Position numbers and translations under genes: made by a program | Assembly (NCBI RefSeq): GCF_029168945.1 | Contig: NC_083602.1 | Span: forward strand, 44,267,442 to 44,331,441 | Source of the DNA: Cannabis sativa | Taxonomy: Eukaryota > Streptophyta > Magnoliopsida > Rosales > Cannabaceae | DNA length: 64,000 bases | Direction of reading: 5' to 3' | The notes under the pieces: model-generated | Seen by the model: only the letters and a program-made list of their open reading frames with translations | The model's database searches: none | What the model was told of the DNA's origin: nothing | Shown: positions 23,158 to 35,888 of the stretch, one piece after another | How the letters are laid out: each line of letters opens with the position of its first letter | Position numbering within the stretch: position 1 is the first letter of the stretch

Positions 23158-25752
23158 ATAATCACATATGTTATAAAAATACTAAATCTAACACAGTTTA
23201 TTTTCCAAGGTTTCCAACAAACTGACACAGTGTCCCATTTAGGCGAGAGTCAAAGCATCATCCATTGAATAGAGGTGTCAATTCATCTAAAATGATTAAC
23301 ATTCTAGCAACCTTTTATTCGATCAAGATTGGAATTCAGCGTTGTCCCGTTTAGGCGAGAGTCAAGGTAATTCTATCTTATGAGCTTCCACCATTGTTTC
23401 ATATTTTGTAAGTCAAATACATTCGCCACCATTAGGGTGATCAATACCGTATAAAATACTTACAAATATACTTATCTTTCGAGATTAAACGGTGCTAACT
23501 TGCTAATGAACGTTCCTCCATTAGGGAGGATTACTCACTAAAACAAAAGCTATGTAAAATCAACAATGGAGATCGAATGTCTCTTGATTAAAGCTCATTA
23601 GTTAAAATATGTATTTTATTTAATCATTTATATTTCATATTTTAATAATAAAACATTACAAATTAAAGTTGGTTTAGTTTTCAAAAAAAATTATATTTAA
23701 AAAAAAAATATCCAACTTTAATTAAATTTCAAAAAAGGAATCAAATTGAAAAATATCTTATTTAAGTTGTTTAGAGAAATCTAAAAAATCCAACTTAAAT
23801 ATTCTTCAATCAATGACTTAATTAAATATTAACAATTAAGTGGTAACCACTTAATTTAGAAGATATTCCATTTTAAGTTTTCCATATTTAGAAAATATCA
23901 ACTTAAAAAAATATCCAAAGAATCTTAATAACCAATTCCTAAAATTCCTCAACTTAATTTCATATTAGGAAATTCAAAAGATATTCAAATCTAAGTTGAT
24001 TTTTTAGAATTAACAAATTTTCAACTTGAATAGGAATATTTAATGAAATTATGAAATTAAGCTTCAGAAAGAATCTAGTTGGTTATAATTCTATATTTAA
24101 TTAAATACAACAAAAATACATATAGTTTTCTAGAATATTATTCATCAAACTATGTTTTTCTTAAATTAATTTCAAGGAAAAATGAAATTAATTATGTTGC
24201 TAATCAATTTTATTAGGTCAAACTAATTTAATTAACCTAGCACAGTTATTCGAATCAGGCAAATGGGCCTTCACAATTGGGGTTGTTCATGTGAGGGGGG
24301 GCTGGGTTCAGTATGTCGTACCCACTTCTATGGCTCCCAACTCTCACACAAGGCCCAAAAGAGAGGAATTTAACCTTAAAAGAACAATTGTTATTAATTG
24401 AATAGGCCCATTAACTAAATGAGCCTAAATAAAATCTATCAAGTTATGACATTTTATTTAGCAACAACAACCTATATGTGTCTATAATAGAAATTAAACA
24501 TATAGGCTCACACAGGCACACAGATTTGGATGGATCCTATCATGTTACTAGGTCATACACAGATGAAAGAAGAATGTAAAAATTACCAGTTACAAATTAT
24601 TTACTTGACCTATTGACAATTGAGCTATGGGTTAAAATCAGATCATTGGATCTGTCAACAAGTTAACCATGGCAATTTAGATCAAGCAATAATAGGTTTT
24701 AGAAAACTTACAAACAATCTAAAACACATACTCCTGCAACAAGTTAGATTTGGATAGTTGGATCTAAGATTTATTTAATTTTAAAATATATTTCAAATAT
24801 AATAAAATAAAAAAAATAATTTTCGGTTTTTAAAATGAAACAAAATAATATTTAAAATTAAACCTACAATTTTGAAAATTAGGTTTTAAGTAACCTAAAT
24901 ATCATTTCAAAATAAATTTGCTAACTTTCCTTTTAAACTTCATGTTATTTAATAAATTAAATATTCAATAAAATATAAAATGATAAATACATACTACTTT
25001 CTAATTTTACAATTTAATTTAAGTAAAAATATCAAAATTTAAAAGTTAACGAAAATATCTTATTTTCCTTTTTTTTTTAAAATACCATGATTATAGTAAT
25101 CTTATTCTAAATAAGGTCAAATTACCAAAAAAAAATTAATATCTGACCTTCGAAAAAAATAAGATAAAATAATCAAATTTTAAAGAAAATAAGAAAAGAG
25201 GTAAGCAAAAACTTGATTTTTTCCTATTTTCAAAATCAAATTTCACTAATATCTAAAATTAATTTTGAAAAATCAAATTAATTTATTTCTGATAATTAGA
25301 TTTGAAAATTGAAAAACAAAAATCAATATACAAAACTACACAAAAAAATCGGAAGTTAATTCCATGAAATAGCATGAAAAATCGAAGAAAACGAAAAAAA
25401 ATTGCACGCTGTGCGGATGGTATGCATTGTATACCACCCACGCGCGCAGGAGGGGTGTCTAGCCTTGATTTTACGACGTAGGGAGGCTGCTAGCACCACC
25501 TCGATTTTTCCAATTTTCAAAAATTCATAACTAATTCAAATTAAATCGAAATCGAGTTCTGTAAAAAAGTAAATTGCTTAGAATTTTCCAAACTATCCAA
25601 TAAAAATAATTCCAGAGACAGAAAAATAGCTATTTTTCCTATAATTCACAAGCAACAATCAAACATCAATATGACATACAAAGCATTATGATACCATCCA
25701 AATCACAAACAAATCGTTTTAAGTCCAAATTTCTTGCAAGAAAATCTATTTA
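23158..25752 (-). other. Leader of copia X2
   Basis: 2.6 kb without coding capacity. Next to gag lie the repeated GGCGAGAGTC motifs (23232-23255 and 23344-23367), and a hairpin at 23408-23463 closes with GTAAGT/ACTTAC. The rest is AT-rich. A block conserved with X1, X3 and X4 lies at about 24240-24370. A GC-rich island lies at 25400-25500. Confidence 0.8.
23232..23463 (-). other. Leader stem-loop array of copia X2
   Basis: Two loops contain tttaggcgagagtcaa and a third contains ccaccattagggtga. The second is flanked by imperfect arms (about 23325-23333 with 23368-23376). The third is closed by GTAAGT/ACTTAC (23408-23413, 23458-23463). X2 is the most diverged of the four leaders. Confidence 0.5.
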
Positions 25753-25769
25753 CCATGGCTCTCGTGCCA
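25753..25769 (-). other. Primer-binding site position of copia X2
   Basis: On the minus strand it reads TGGCACGAGAGCCATGG right after the 5' LTR. It fits the family layout but departs more from the initiator-Met complement than X1 or X4 do. Confidence 0.6.
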
Positions 25770-26095
25770 GTTGTTGGAATTATTTTACCAGGATCTAAGA
25801 TCTACTCACAAGTATGTTGATTTAATAACCTAAATATGAACTTATAAAACGATAATAAATTAAACACATATAAAGTTAAGAAACCTTACATTGGGTGTAG
25901 CGGAATAATATGTCTCCTCCCACTCAGATCTCTAACCCTTGATTCCTTTCTGTCGCAGAGTATAATCAAGATCTGAGCCCGAATTTCCTTCTTTATTGAC
26001 TCTGAATTCTACACAGCCTTACTCACTATGATTGAGGTATTACCTGATGTGTGTGGGCACTAGTCTATCACTTAGAGGGATTTCAAAAAACATAG

Positions 26096-26100
<5 letters not shown>

Positions 26101-26161
<61 letters not shown>
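26101..26161. repeat. (GA)n microsatellite in the X2 5' LTR
   Basis: About 61 bp of uninterrupted GA, expanded relative to the twin at 17859-17891 (33 bp). Confidence 0.95.
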
Positions 26162-26165
<4 letters not shown>

Positions 26166-26236
26166 TGGCTTCAAGAGTGTTTTTAAGTGAAAGAAAGTAA
26201 TGCTGTAAAGTCTGTAAAACCTGATGCCTTTACCTT

Positions 26237-26245
26237 CTATTTATA
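26237..26245 (-). promoter_or_regulatory. TATA box of the X2 5' LTR
   Basis: TATAAATAG on the minus strand, at the same LTR position as in X1, X3 and X4. Confidence 0.65.
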
Positions 26246-26321
26246 GAAGACCACATAGGGTTAGGGTTGAATTACTTGGCATTGACAATTGAAAAATAAA
26301 TGAGAAAAAGGAATAAAAGGT

Positions 26322-28222
26322 TATTGGAAATTATTTTACCACGATCTTAGATCTACTCACAAGTATGTTGATTAACATCCTAAATAAGAACTTTCTAAAA
26401 CGATAAATTAAACACATATAAAGTTAAGAAACCTTACATTGGGTGTAGCGGAATTAAATGACTCCTTCCGTTCAGATATCAAGTCCTTGATTCCTTTCTG
26501 TAGCAGAGCATTATCAATATCTGAACCAAGATCTCTTTCTCTGAATCTTTGATGTTGAAACTCCTTCTTGCTGAAAGTCTTTCTTCACGATCTTCCTCAC
26601 TATGATTGAGGTATCACTTGCTGTGCGTGGGCACTACTCTTACACTAAGGTAATTTCGAAATCTCAATGAGGAAGAGAGAGAGAGTGGGTTCGGCCAAAG
26701 ATAAGGAGAGAGAAGGCTCAGGTTTTTCTCTGAATTAGAAGTGTAGAAATTTAAGTGTGTAAATTTCCTGAAGCCTTCACTATCTATTTATAGCATTCCA
26801 CTAGGGTTAGGTTTGAATTATTTGGCATTAAAATAATGAAAATATCAGTTTAAATTTCCTACAAAAGTGGCCGGCCCTATACTAGTGGATTTGGGCCTCA
26901 CTTTTTGCAATTTTGCAGTTTTACCTTTTCTGCATCTGATTTTCTCAAAAACGCCAATTTTCTAATTCAACCATTTAAATGCCAATTCTAACTATTTAAT
27001 AACTATAAATAATTATTAAATACTATTGTCATTTATCATATTTATTAATTGAACCATACAAAGTATCATAATTAACAAATATGCCCCTATAACTCTTTCT
27101 TTAAATTTTGCCCTTACTTAGTGAAAAATTCACAAATAGACATAGTTTAATTTGAGAATTATAATTGATTCATCAAAACCAATTACATGAGTCTTACAAG
27201 CAATATTATCTCAACTAGTGCGGGGACCATGGGTCTATATAACCGAGCTTCCAATAAGTAGATCAAGATTTTATTACTAAAATTTACTAACTTATTAATT
27301 CTTCGTTGAATCCACGCATAGAACTTAGAATCGCGCTCTCAGTTATATAGAATGCTCTATATGTTCCACCATATAGACACATCATTAGTTATGCATTGTT
27401 ATAATCCTAATTTGATCACTCATCCTCTATATGAATGATCTACACTGTAAAGGGATTAAATTACCGTTACACCCTACAATGTATTTATTCCTTAAAACAC
27501 TTGACCCCGTATAAATGATATTTCAGCTTATGTGAAATGAGTACTCCACCATTTATGTTCGTTTGGTCAAGCTCGAAGGAGATCATCCTTTACTTACTAT
27601 TCGCCAGATAGAAGCTATAGATTCCATGTTTATGATAGCGCTCCCACTCAATTACACTACCGTGTTCCCAAAATGAACGTATCACCCTGACCTAAAAGTA
27701 GGCTTAACTAACAAATCAAAGAACACGAATAGGCTTTGAAGATTGAGCCTAATCATAACAGGATTAAGATCATTTGGTCTAGGATCAACTAGGCGATATT
27801 GACTTGAATAGATTTTACGGTAAGTTTAATTAAATCTAAGTCAAAGTTCAATATCGGTCCCTTCTGATGCATACTCCATGCATCCAACCTGAGCTTTACT
27901 TTAACCAATGCTCTGGAAAGAACATAGCACTTCTCCAAATGCAAGTAAACTCTGTTGTAGATTATCATATCAGTAAAACCCTATGTCTGATAAATCTAGG
28001 AAACTTTATTCACATAGTCATGTTTACTTTCCAATGTGTTGACAACACAATAAACAGGATCAAGTATGTGAAAAGGGTTCCAGATGAATTTATACATTAT
28101 GTACATATAATCATGAAATAAATCATTTGAACCATGCAACATTAAATGTTATTTCTGATCAATATTAATAAGTAAATCTGATTATATTGAAATGAGTTTT
28201 ATTTAGGGCATAAAACCCAACA
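26322..28222 (-). repeat. Solo copia-X LTR nested in the X2 5' LTR
   Basis: 1901 bp, flanked by AAGGT at 26317-26321 and 28223-28227. The minus-strand 5' end reads TGTTGGGTTTTATGCCC. The other end is TATTGG where the family has TGTTGG (one G-to-A change). No PBS or polypurine tract adjoins it, so it is the product of recombination between the two LTRs of a former element. Its sequence is closer to X3/X4 than to the X2 LTR that hosts it. Confidence 0.93.
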
Positions 28223-29594
28223 AAGGTGGCCGCCCATAGCATTGTGGAAACAAGCCTTCCACTTTTCCAACTTTCCTATTTCATCATTTCTAGTTTCCCA
28301 TTTTCTCAAAATGGCTAATTCTCTCATTCAACCACATAAATGTCAAATCTAATTATTTAATAATTATAATTAATTATCAAATAATATATTATCATTTATT
28401 TTATTTATTAATAAAACTAATCAAAGTTTCCCAATTAATAAATACACCCTTTAAACTCTCTATACTGTTTTACCCTTAATAAGTGATAAATTCACAAATA
28501 GACATAGTCTAAATTGAGAATTATAATTGATTAATTAAAATCAATTAAATGAGTCTTACAAGTAATATTGTCTCAACTAGTGTGGGGACCGTGGGTCTAT
28601 ATATCCGAGCTTCCAATAAGCAGATCAAGAATTTACAACTTAAATTCACTGACTTATTAATTCTTCGTTGAATCCACGCATAGAACTTAGAATTGCACTC
28701 TCAGTTATATAGAACGCTCTATATGTTCCACCATGTAGACACGTCATTAATTATCCATTGTTATAATCCTAATTTGATCAATGATCCTCTATATGGATGA
28801 TGATTTACACTGTAAAGGGATTTAATTACCGTAACACCCTACAATGTATTTTATCCTTAAAACACTTAACCATGTATAAATGATATTTCAGCAAAGTGAA
28901 ATGAGTACTCCACCATTTATTTTCGTTTGGTTAAGCTCGAAGGAAATCATCCTTTACTTTCTATTCTCCAGATAGAAGCTATAGATTCCATATTTATGTT
29001 AGCGCTCCCACTCAATTGCACTACCGTGTTCCCAAAATGTACGTATCACCCTGACCCAAAAGTAGGCTTAACTAACAAATCAAAGAACCTGAATAATACT
29101 CTTGAGATTGAACCTAATCATATCAGGATTTAGATCATTTGATCTAGGATCAACTAAGTGATAGTGAATTGAATAGATATTACGATAAGTTTAATAAATC
29201 TATATCAAAGTTCAATATCGGTCCCTTCAAATGCATACTCCATGCATCCAACGCAAGCTTTACTTTAACCAATGCTCTGGAAAGAACATAGCATTTCTCC
29301 AAATGCAAGTAAACTTTGTTGTAGATTGTCATATTAGTAAAACCCGGTGTTTTGATAAATCTAGGAATCTTTATTCACATAGTCATGTTTACTTTCCACT
29401 GTGTTGACAACACAATAAACATGATCAAGTATGTGAAAAGGGTTTGAATGAATTTATAAATCAAATAGACAAACAATTGATAAGATGAACCAAAACATAC
29501 ACAAATGAATGAAAAATACTTCTGTTATTTTATTGATATTGAATAATCTGGATTACATTGAAATAGAGTTTTATTTAGGGCATAAAACCCAACA

Positions 29595-29759
29595 TAAAGC
29601 ACTGTACCGAATGGCTCCAGCTGAGTTGAAGGAATTGAAGATACAATTGCAAGAGTTACTGAATTTGGGATTTATCAGACCGAGCTACTCACCTTGGGGT
29701 GCTCCGATTTTGTTTGTGAAGAAGAAAGACGGAACCCTACGAATGTGTATTGACTACCG
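29595..29759 (+). pseudogene. Tekay-A reverse transcriptase, second piece
   Basis: It continues the RT frame from 17526 after one copy of the [49 protein letters not shown]. These are the fingers-domain motifs of gypsy RT. It is cut again at 29760 by a solo copia LTR (TSD TACCG at 29755-29759 and 31645-31649). Confidence 0.93.
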
Positions 29760-31644
29760 TGTTGGGTTTTGTGCCCTAAATAAAACCCTTTACAATCTGA
29801 TTAGTTATCAGTATAAGAAATTTGAAGTGATTTATGTTTGCATGAATTTTACATTCTAATGGTTTAATATGTTTATTACATTTACACACAAAATCTGTTA
29901 AGTCCATATCATATGTTTATTCACAATTACAGTATCGTCAACACAGTGGAATGTGATTGTGATAATATGAATCAAAAGACTAAGTCCCTGTTTCATCAGT
30001 GTTTTGGATTTACACTAATGTGATAATCAGCGATGATGTGTACTTACACTTGGAGTAAGTGTTATGTTCTTTCCAGGACATTAGTAAAGTATACTAGTTT
30101 CGAATGTATGGAGTATACATTGGACTGGACCAATATTTCAACTTAGTTAAGATATTACAAACTTACCGTTATATCTTTCCAAGTCAATATGAGTAGTTGA
30201 TCTTAAGATTAAAAGAATCTAAATCCTGATATGCTTAGGCTCAACTCAGGAGTACTATTCATGTTCTTTGATTTATTAGTTAAGCCTACTTTTGGGTCAG
30301 GGTGATACGTATATTTTGGGAACATGATAGTATGATTGAGTGGGAGTGCTGAACATAAATATGGAATTTATAGCTTCTACTGGTGTATAGAAGTCAAGTG
30401 ATGATTCCCTTCGAGCTTAGCTAAATAGAAGTAAATGGATGAGCTCTTGTTTAAGTGACTAATTCTTAGATCACTAAACATCATTTACAGGTAGCTAAGT
30501 GTTTTAAGGGGCAAAATACGTTGAGGGGTGAGAACGGTAAAATTATCCCATCTCGATGTAAATCATCTATATAGAGGATCTTTGATCACAATAAGATTAT
30601 AACAATGGTTAAATGAGATAGCATATCTATATCGTGGAACATATAATATGCTCTATATAAGTTTGAGAGTGCAATTCTAAGTTCTAAGAGTGGATTCAAC
30701 GAAGAATTAATAAGTAGGGATTTACTTAGTAAATTCGGTTCACTTATTGGAAGCTCAGTATATAGATCCATGGTCCCCATTCTAATTGAGACTATACTGC
30801 TTGTAAGACTCAATAATTGATTTGTGATTAATCAATTATAATTCTAAAGTTAGACTATGTCTAATTTGTAAATTTTCACTAAGCATGGGTGAAATTGTAA
30901 AGAAAAGAGATTCTAGGTTTATTTATTAATTAATAGATTTTATATGTCTAATTAGTAATTAAATTAAATGACAATATTATTTTATAATCTATATTAGTTA
31001 TTAAATAATTAGTTTTGGCATTTAAAAGGTTAGAATTGGAAAATTGGCGTTTTTGAGAAAATAGAAATAACAATTACCAAAACTGCAAAAACCAAGTGGG
31101 GCCCATTACACACCTTGGCCGGCCACTTAAGCAAGATTTTACAATTAATATTTTCATTATTTTAATGCCAAATAATTACTAACCTAAACCTAGTAGTTGC
31201 CCATAAATAGAAAGTGATGGCTCAGTCAAATAATAAGTTTTCATAACCTTTTCTTAGAAAATTACTTTTTCAGAAAACTAAGCCTTCCCTCTCTCTCTAT
31301 AGCCGAACCAACCTCTCTCTCTTTTCCTCTTCATAATTTCGAAACCCTCAGTGATAGAGTAGTGCCCACACACAGCAAGTGCTACCTCAATCATAGATTG
31401 GAAGACTGTGAAGGATCACACACAAAGAGAAGGACATTCGGGCTCAGATCTTGATAATACTCTGCGACAGAAAGGATACAAGGGTTAGAGATCTGAGTGG
31501 AAGGAGACATTATTTCGCTGCACCCAATGTAAGGTTTTCTTAACTTTATATGTGTTTATTTATCGTTTTAGAAAGTTCATATTTAGGGTGTTAAACAACA
31601 TACTTGTGGGTAAATCTAAGATCCTGGTAAAATAAATTCCAACA
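29760..31644 (+). repeat. Solo copia-X LTR in plus orientation within Tekay-A RT
   Basis: 1885 bp from TGTTGGGTTTTGTGCCC to AAATTCCAACA. It is flanked by perfect TACCG duplications, and the IDYR|ELNK frame rejoins on removal. No internal domain is left. It is the only one of the three family-X insertions directly in Tekay-A that lies on the plus strand. Confidence 0.95.
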
Positions 31645-32758
31645 TACCGAGAGTTGAACAAGTTTACTATTAAGAACAAGTATCCTTTACCTTGGATTGA
31701 TGATCTGTTTGATCAACTGAAGGGGAAGGCGATCTTTCCAAGATCGATCTTCGCTCAGGCTATCATCAGCTGAGAATTTGAGAGGAAGATATCCCGAAAA
31801 CTGCGTTCCGTACTCGGTATGGACACTATGAATTTCTTGTGATGTCTTTTGGACTCACTAATGCCCCGACGGCATTCATGGATTTGATGAACTGGGTGTC
31901 TAAGGATTACTTGGATAGGTTCGTGATTGTGTTTATAGATGACATTTTGGTGTACTCTGAGACAGATGAAGAGCATGAGTTGCATCTCAGAGCAGTTTTG
32001 CAATGGTTACGGGATCATAAACTCTATGCTAAATTCAAGAAGTGTGAGTTTTGGTTATCCCGTGTCTCATTTCTGGGGCACATTGTGGATAAAGATGGGA
32101 TCATGGTGGATCCAGCAAAAATTGAAGCTGTTCAGGATTGGCCAACACCAAAATCGACTACAGAGGTTAGAAGTTTTCTGGGTTTGGCTAGTTATTATCG
32201 TCGATTCGTTGAGGGTTTTTCAAAGATTGTTGTACCCTTAATGGAGCTGACCCAAAAGAATCATAAGTTTGTTTGGACTGATCGGTGTGAGAAAAGTTCC
32301 GTGGAGTTAAAGCAACGCTTGATTACCGCTCCTGTACTAACTCTTCCTTCAGATAAGGAAAAGTTTGTGGTATACTGTGATGCCTCGAGACAGGGTCTCG
32401 ACTGTGTGCTTATGCAGGTTAGGAGGGTAATAGCTTATGCTTCTCGGCAATTAAAGGAGTACGAGTAGAGGTACCCTACTCACGATTTAGAACTCGCAGC
32501 AGTGGTATTTGCGCTAAAGATTTGGCGGCATTACCTTTATGGCGAGAAATGTGAGATATACACTGATCATAAAAGTCTGAAATACTTCTTCAGCCAGAAA
32601 GACTTGAATATGAGACAGAGACGTTGGCTAGAATTGGTGAAGGATTATAATTATGAGATCCTTTATCATCCTGGTAAGGCCAATGTGGTTGCTAACGCTT
32701 TGAGTAGAAAAGGTCAGAGTCAGTTGAGTACTATGAAGCAAATCTCCTGACAGTTAGC
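31645..32758 (+). pseudogene. Tekay-A reverse transcriptase palm domain and RNase H
   Basis: The order is [23 protein letters not shown], a 1-base loss near 31734, a TGA at 31779-31781, then [23 protein letters not shown], the catalytic FIDDILVYS (FIDD at 31932-31943), [11 protein letters not shown] and [13 protein letters not shown]. RNase H follows: [11 protein letters not shown], a TAG at 32466-32468, [28 protein letters not shown] and [16 protein letters not shown] further TGA lies at 32748-32750. The catalytic residues remain recognisable. Confidence 0.9.
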
Positions 32759-33996
32759 AAATGAAATGACTCGTGCTCAGATTGAGTTGGTTGTGGGGCA
32801 ATTGGCTAATATTACCCTGCAATCCACTCTCTTAGAGAGAATTAAAGAAGCACAAAAGCAAGATTCAAAACTGATAAGAACCCGAGCTAGGGTTTCGGCT
32901 GGGAAGGCTAGTGATTTCTCAGTGGATGAAACGGGAATGTTGAGATTTGGGAATCGAGTTTGTGTGCCCACGGATGAGAACATTAAGAAAGAGGTCATGA
33001 ATGAGTCTCACACGACCCCTTATTCAATTCATCCAGGGTTGACAAAGATGTACCAAGACCTGAAATCCATGTTATGGTGGCCAGGCATGAAGAATGACAT
33101 CGCTGAATATGTTGCAAAGTGCCTTACGTGTCAGCAAGTGAAAGCTGAGCACCAGCGACCTGCAGGGTTGCTGCATCCACTGAATATACTAGAGTGGAAA
33201 TGGGAAGATATAGCTATGGACTTCGTGGTAGGCATGCCTAGAACCACGGGACAATTTGACTCTGTGTGGGTCATAGTGGACAAGTTTACAAAGTCTGCTC
33301 ACTTTTTACCTGTTCGGACGAATTTCTCCATTGATCAGTATGCTGAGTTGTATGTCAGAGAAATTGTTCGTCTTCATGGTGTCCCAAAGTCCATTGTGTC
33401 GGATAGAGATCCGAAGTTTACATCAAGATTCTGGGAAAGTCTACATCGAGCTATGGGAACTCAGTTAAAGTTCAGCACAGCTTGTCATCCTCAGACGGAT
33501 GGGCAATCGAGAGGACCATTCAGATTTAAGAGGACATGCTACGGGCATGTGTGCTTGACTTTGAAGGATCATGGGTAAAGTACCTTCCCCTGATCGAATT
33601 CTCTTATAATAACAGCTATCAGGCAACAATCGGGATGGCTCCTTATGAACTTTTATATGGAAGAAAATGTAGATTTCCCATTCACTGGGACGAAGTGGGT
33701 GAAAGAAAGTTCTTAGGTCCTGAAGCTGTTCAGAATACAAGTGAGGCAGTTGATAAGATTAAAGCGCGAATGCTCGCCGCTCCGAGTAGGCAGAAGAGTT
33801 ATGCCGATCCAAAGCGTCAGGATATTGATTTTCAGGTCGGGGACATGGTATTTCTCCGAATATCTCCGATGAAAGGCATTAAACACTTTGGGAAGATTGG
33901 AAAACTTAGCCCGAGGTTCATTGGACCTTTTGAAATCCTTAAGAGGATAGGGCAAGTAGCGTAAAGGTTGGCTATGCCCCCAGCGCTGGCAGCTGT
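32759..33996 (+). pseudogene. Tekay-A integrase
   Basis: The HHCC zinc domain is seen as HPGLTKMYQDLKSMLWWPGM with CLTCQQVK. The DDE core follows: WEDIAMDFVVGMP, SDRDPKFTSRFW and the ATxHPQTDGQS block. A 1-base loss near 33508 shifts the frame, and a TAA follows. The second frame (33536-33964) resumes with CVLDFEGSWVKYLPLIEFSYN and MAPYELLYGRKC and ends with the GKLSPRFIGPFEI motif. A TAA stands at 33962-33964. X3 interrupts it at 33997, and the last part of the gene is at 62017. Confidence 0.9.
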
Positions 33997-35888
33997 TGTT
34001 GGAATTTATTTTACCAGGATCTTAGATCTACTCACAAGTATGTTTATTAACACCCTAAATATGAACTTTCTAAAACGATGAAATAAACACATATAAAGTT
34101 TAGGAAACCTTACATTGGGTGCAGCGGAATAATATGACTCGTTTCGTTCAGATATCTAGCCCTTGATTCCTTTCTGTAGCAGAGCATTATCAATATCTGA
34201 ACCTGGATCTCTTTCTCTGAATCTTTGATGCTGAAACTCCTTCTTGCTGAAAGTCTTTCTTCACGATCTTCCTCACTATGATTGATGTATCACTTGCTGT
34301 GTGTGGGCACTACTCATACACTAAGAATTATGAAATTGAAGAGGGAAGGAGAAAGAGAAGGGTCAGCCAAAGATAGGGAGAGAGAAGGCTCAGTTTTTTC
34401 TAAATCAGAAGTGTAGAAATTTTAGTGTAAATTTCCTGAAGCCTCACTATCTATTTATAGCATTCCACTAGGGTTAGGTTTGAATTATTTGGCATTAAAA
34501 TAATGAAAAAAATCAGTTTAAATTTCCTACAAAAGTGGCTGGCCCTATACAAGTGGATTTGGGCCTCACTTTTTGCAATTTTGCAGTTTCATCTTTTCTG
34601 CATCTGATTTTCTCAAAAACGCCAATTTTCTAATTCAACCATTTAAATGTCAATTCTAACTATTTAATAACTATAAATAATTATTAAATAATATTGGCAT
34701 TTATCATATTTATTAATTGAACCATACAAAGTATCATAATTAACAAATATGCCCCTATAACTCTTTCTTTACAATTTCGCCCTTACTTAGTGAAAAATTC
34801 ACAAATAGACATAGTCTAATTCGAGAATTATAATTGATTAATCAAAACCAATTACATGAGTCTTACAAGCAATATTATCTCAACTAGTGCGGGGACCATG
34901 GGTCTATATAACCGAGCTTCCAATAAGTAGATCAAGAATTTATTACTAAAATTCACTAACTTATTAATTCTTCGTTGAATCCACGCATAGAACTTAGAAT
35001 TGCACTCTCAGTTATATAGAATGCTCTATATGTTCCACCATATAGATACATCATTAGTTATCCATTGTTATAATCCTAATTTGATCAATGATCCTCTATA
35101 TGAATGATCTACACTGTAAAGGGATTAGATTACCGTTACACCCTACAATGTATTTATTCCTTAAAACACTTGACCCCGTATAAATGATATTTCAGCTTAT
35201 GTGAAATGAGTACTCCACCATTTATGTTCGTTTGGTCAAGCTCGAAGGAGATCATCCTTTGCTTACTATTCGCCAGATAGAAGCTATAGATTCCATGTTT
35301 ATGATAGCGCTCCCACTCAATTGCACTACCGTGTTCCCAAAATGTACGTATCACCCTGACCTAAAAGTAGGCTTAACTAACAAATCAAAGAACACGAATA
35401 GCCTCTCGAGATTGAGCCTAATCATATTAGGATTAAGATCATTTGATCTAGGATCAACTAGGCGATATTGACTTGAATAGATATTACGGTAAGTTTAATA
35501 AATCTAAGTCAAAGTTCAATATCGGTCCCTTCCGATGCATACTCCATGCATCCAACCTGAGCTTTACTTTAACCAATGCTCTGGAAAGAACATAGCACTT
35601 CTCCAAATGCAAGTAAACTCTGTTGTAGATTATCATATCAGTAAAACTCGGTCTGATAAATCTAGGAAACTTTATTCACATAGTCATGTTTACTTTCCAA
35701 TGTGTTGACGGCACAATAAACAGGATCAAGTATGTGAAAAGGGTTTCAGATGAATTTATACATTATGTACATATAATCATGAAATAAATCATGTGAACCA
35801 TGCAACATTAAATGTTATTTCTGATCTATATTAATAAGTAAATTTGATTATATTGAAATGAGTTTTATTTAGGGCATAAAACCCAAAA
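33997..35888 (-). repeat. 3' LTR of copia X3
   Basis: 1892 bp. The internal end reads CCCAAAA where the family has CCCAACA (one C-to-A change). It is followed by the complement of the polypurine tract (aactcccacttgcac). It is nearly identical to the twin at 60126-62016. Confidence 0.93.

Larger units (their letters stand above)
17527..29594 (-). mobile_element. Copia X2: Angela/Tork-like element, nearly complete, with a nested solo LTR
   Basis: The 12,068-bp insertion is flanked by the duplication TAAAG (17522-17526 and 29595-29599). On the minus strand it reads 5' LTR (29594 down to 25772, interrupted by a solo LTR), PBS, a 2.6-kb leader, gag, protease, integrase, RT and RNase H, a polypurine tract (aagtgggagtt, minus, at 19417-19430) and a 3' LTR (19416 down to 17527). 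The RT motif wording (YEIWQMDVKTAFLNG) fits the Angela/Tork group of Ty1/copia. It is the best preserved member of family X here, although no protein is intact. Confidence 0.95.
25772..29594 (-). repeat. 5' LTR of copia X2, split by a nested solo LTR
   Basis: The two parts, 25772-26321 and 28228-29594, together make about 1917 bp and match the 3' LTR at 17527-19416 closely along their length. The TATA box is at 26237-26245 (minus). The long (GA)n tract at 26101-26161 accounts for most of the length difference from the twin. Confidence 0.93.

Noticed and set aside
30586..30813. Minus-strand frame in the plus-strand solo LTR
   Set aside because: It lies in the LTR region that gives the antisense frames of other copies and has no support as a gene.
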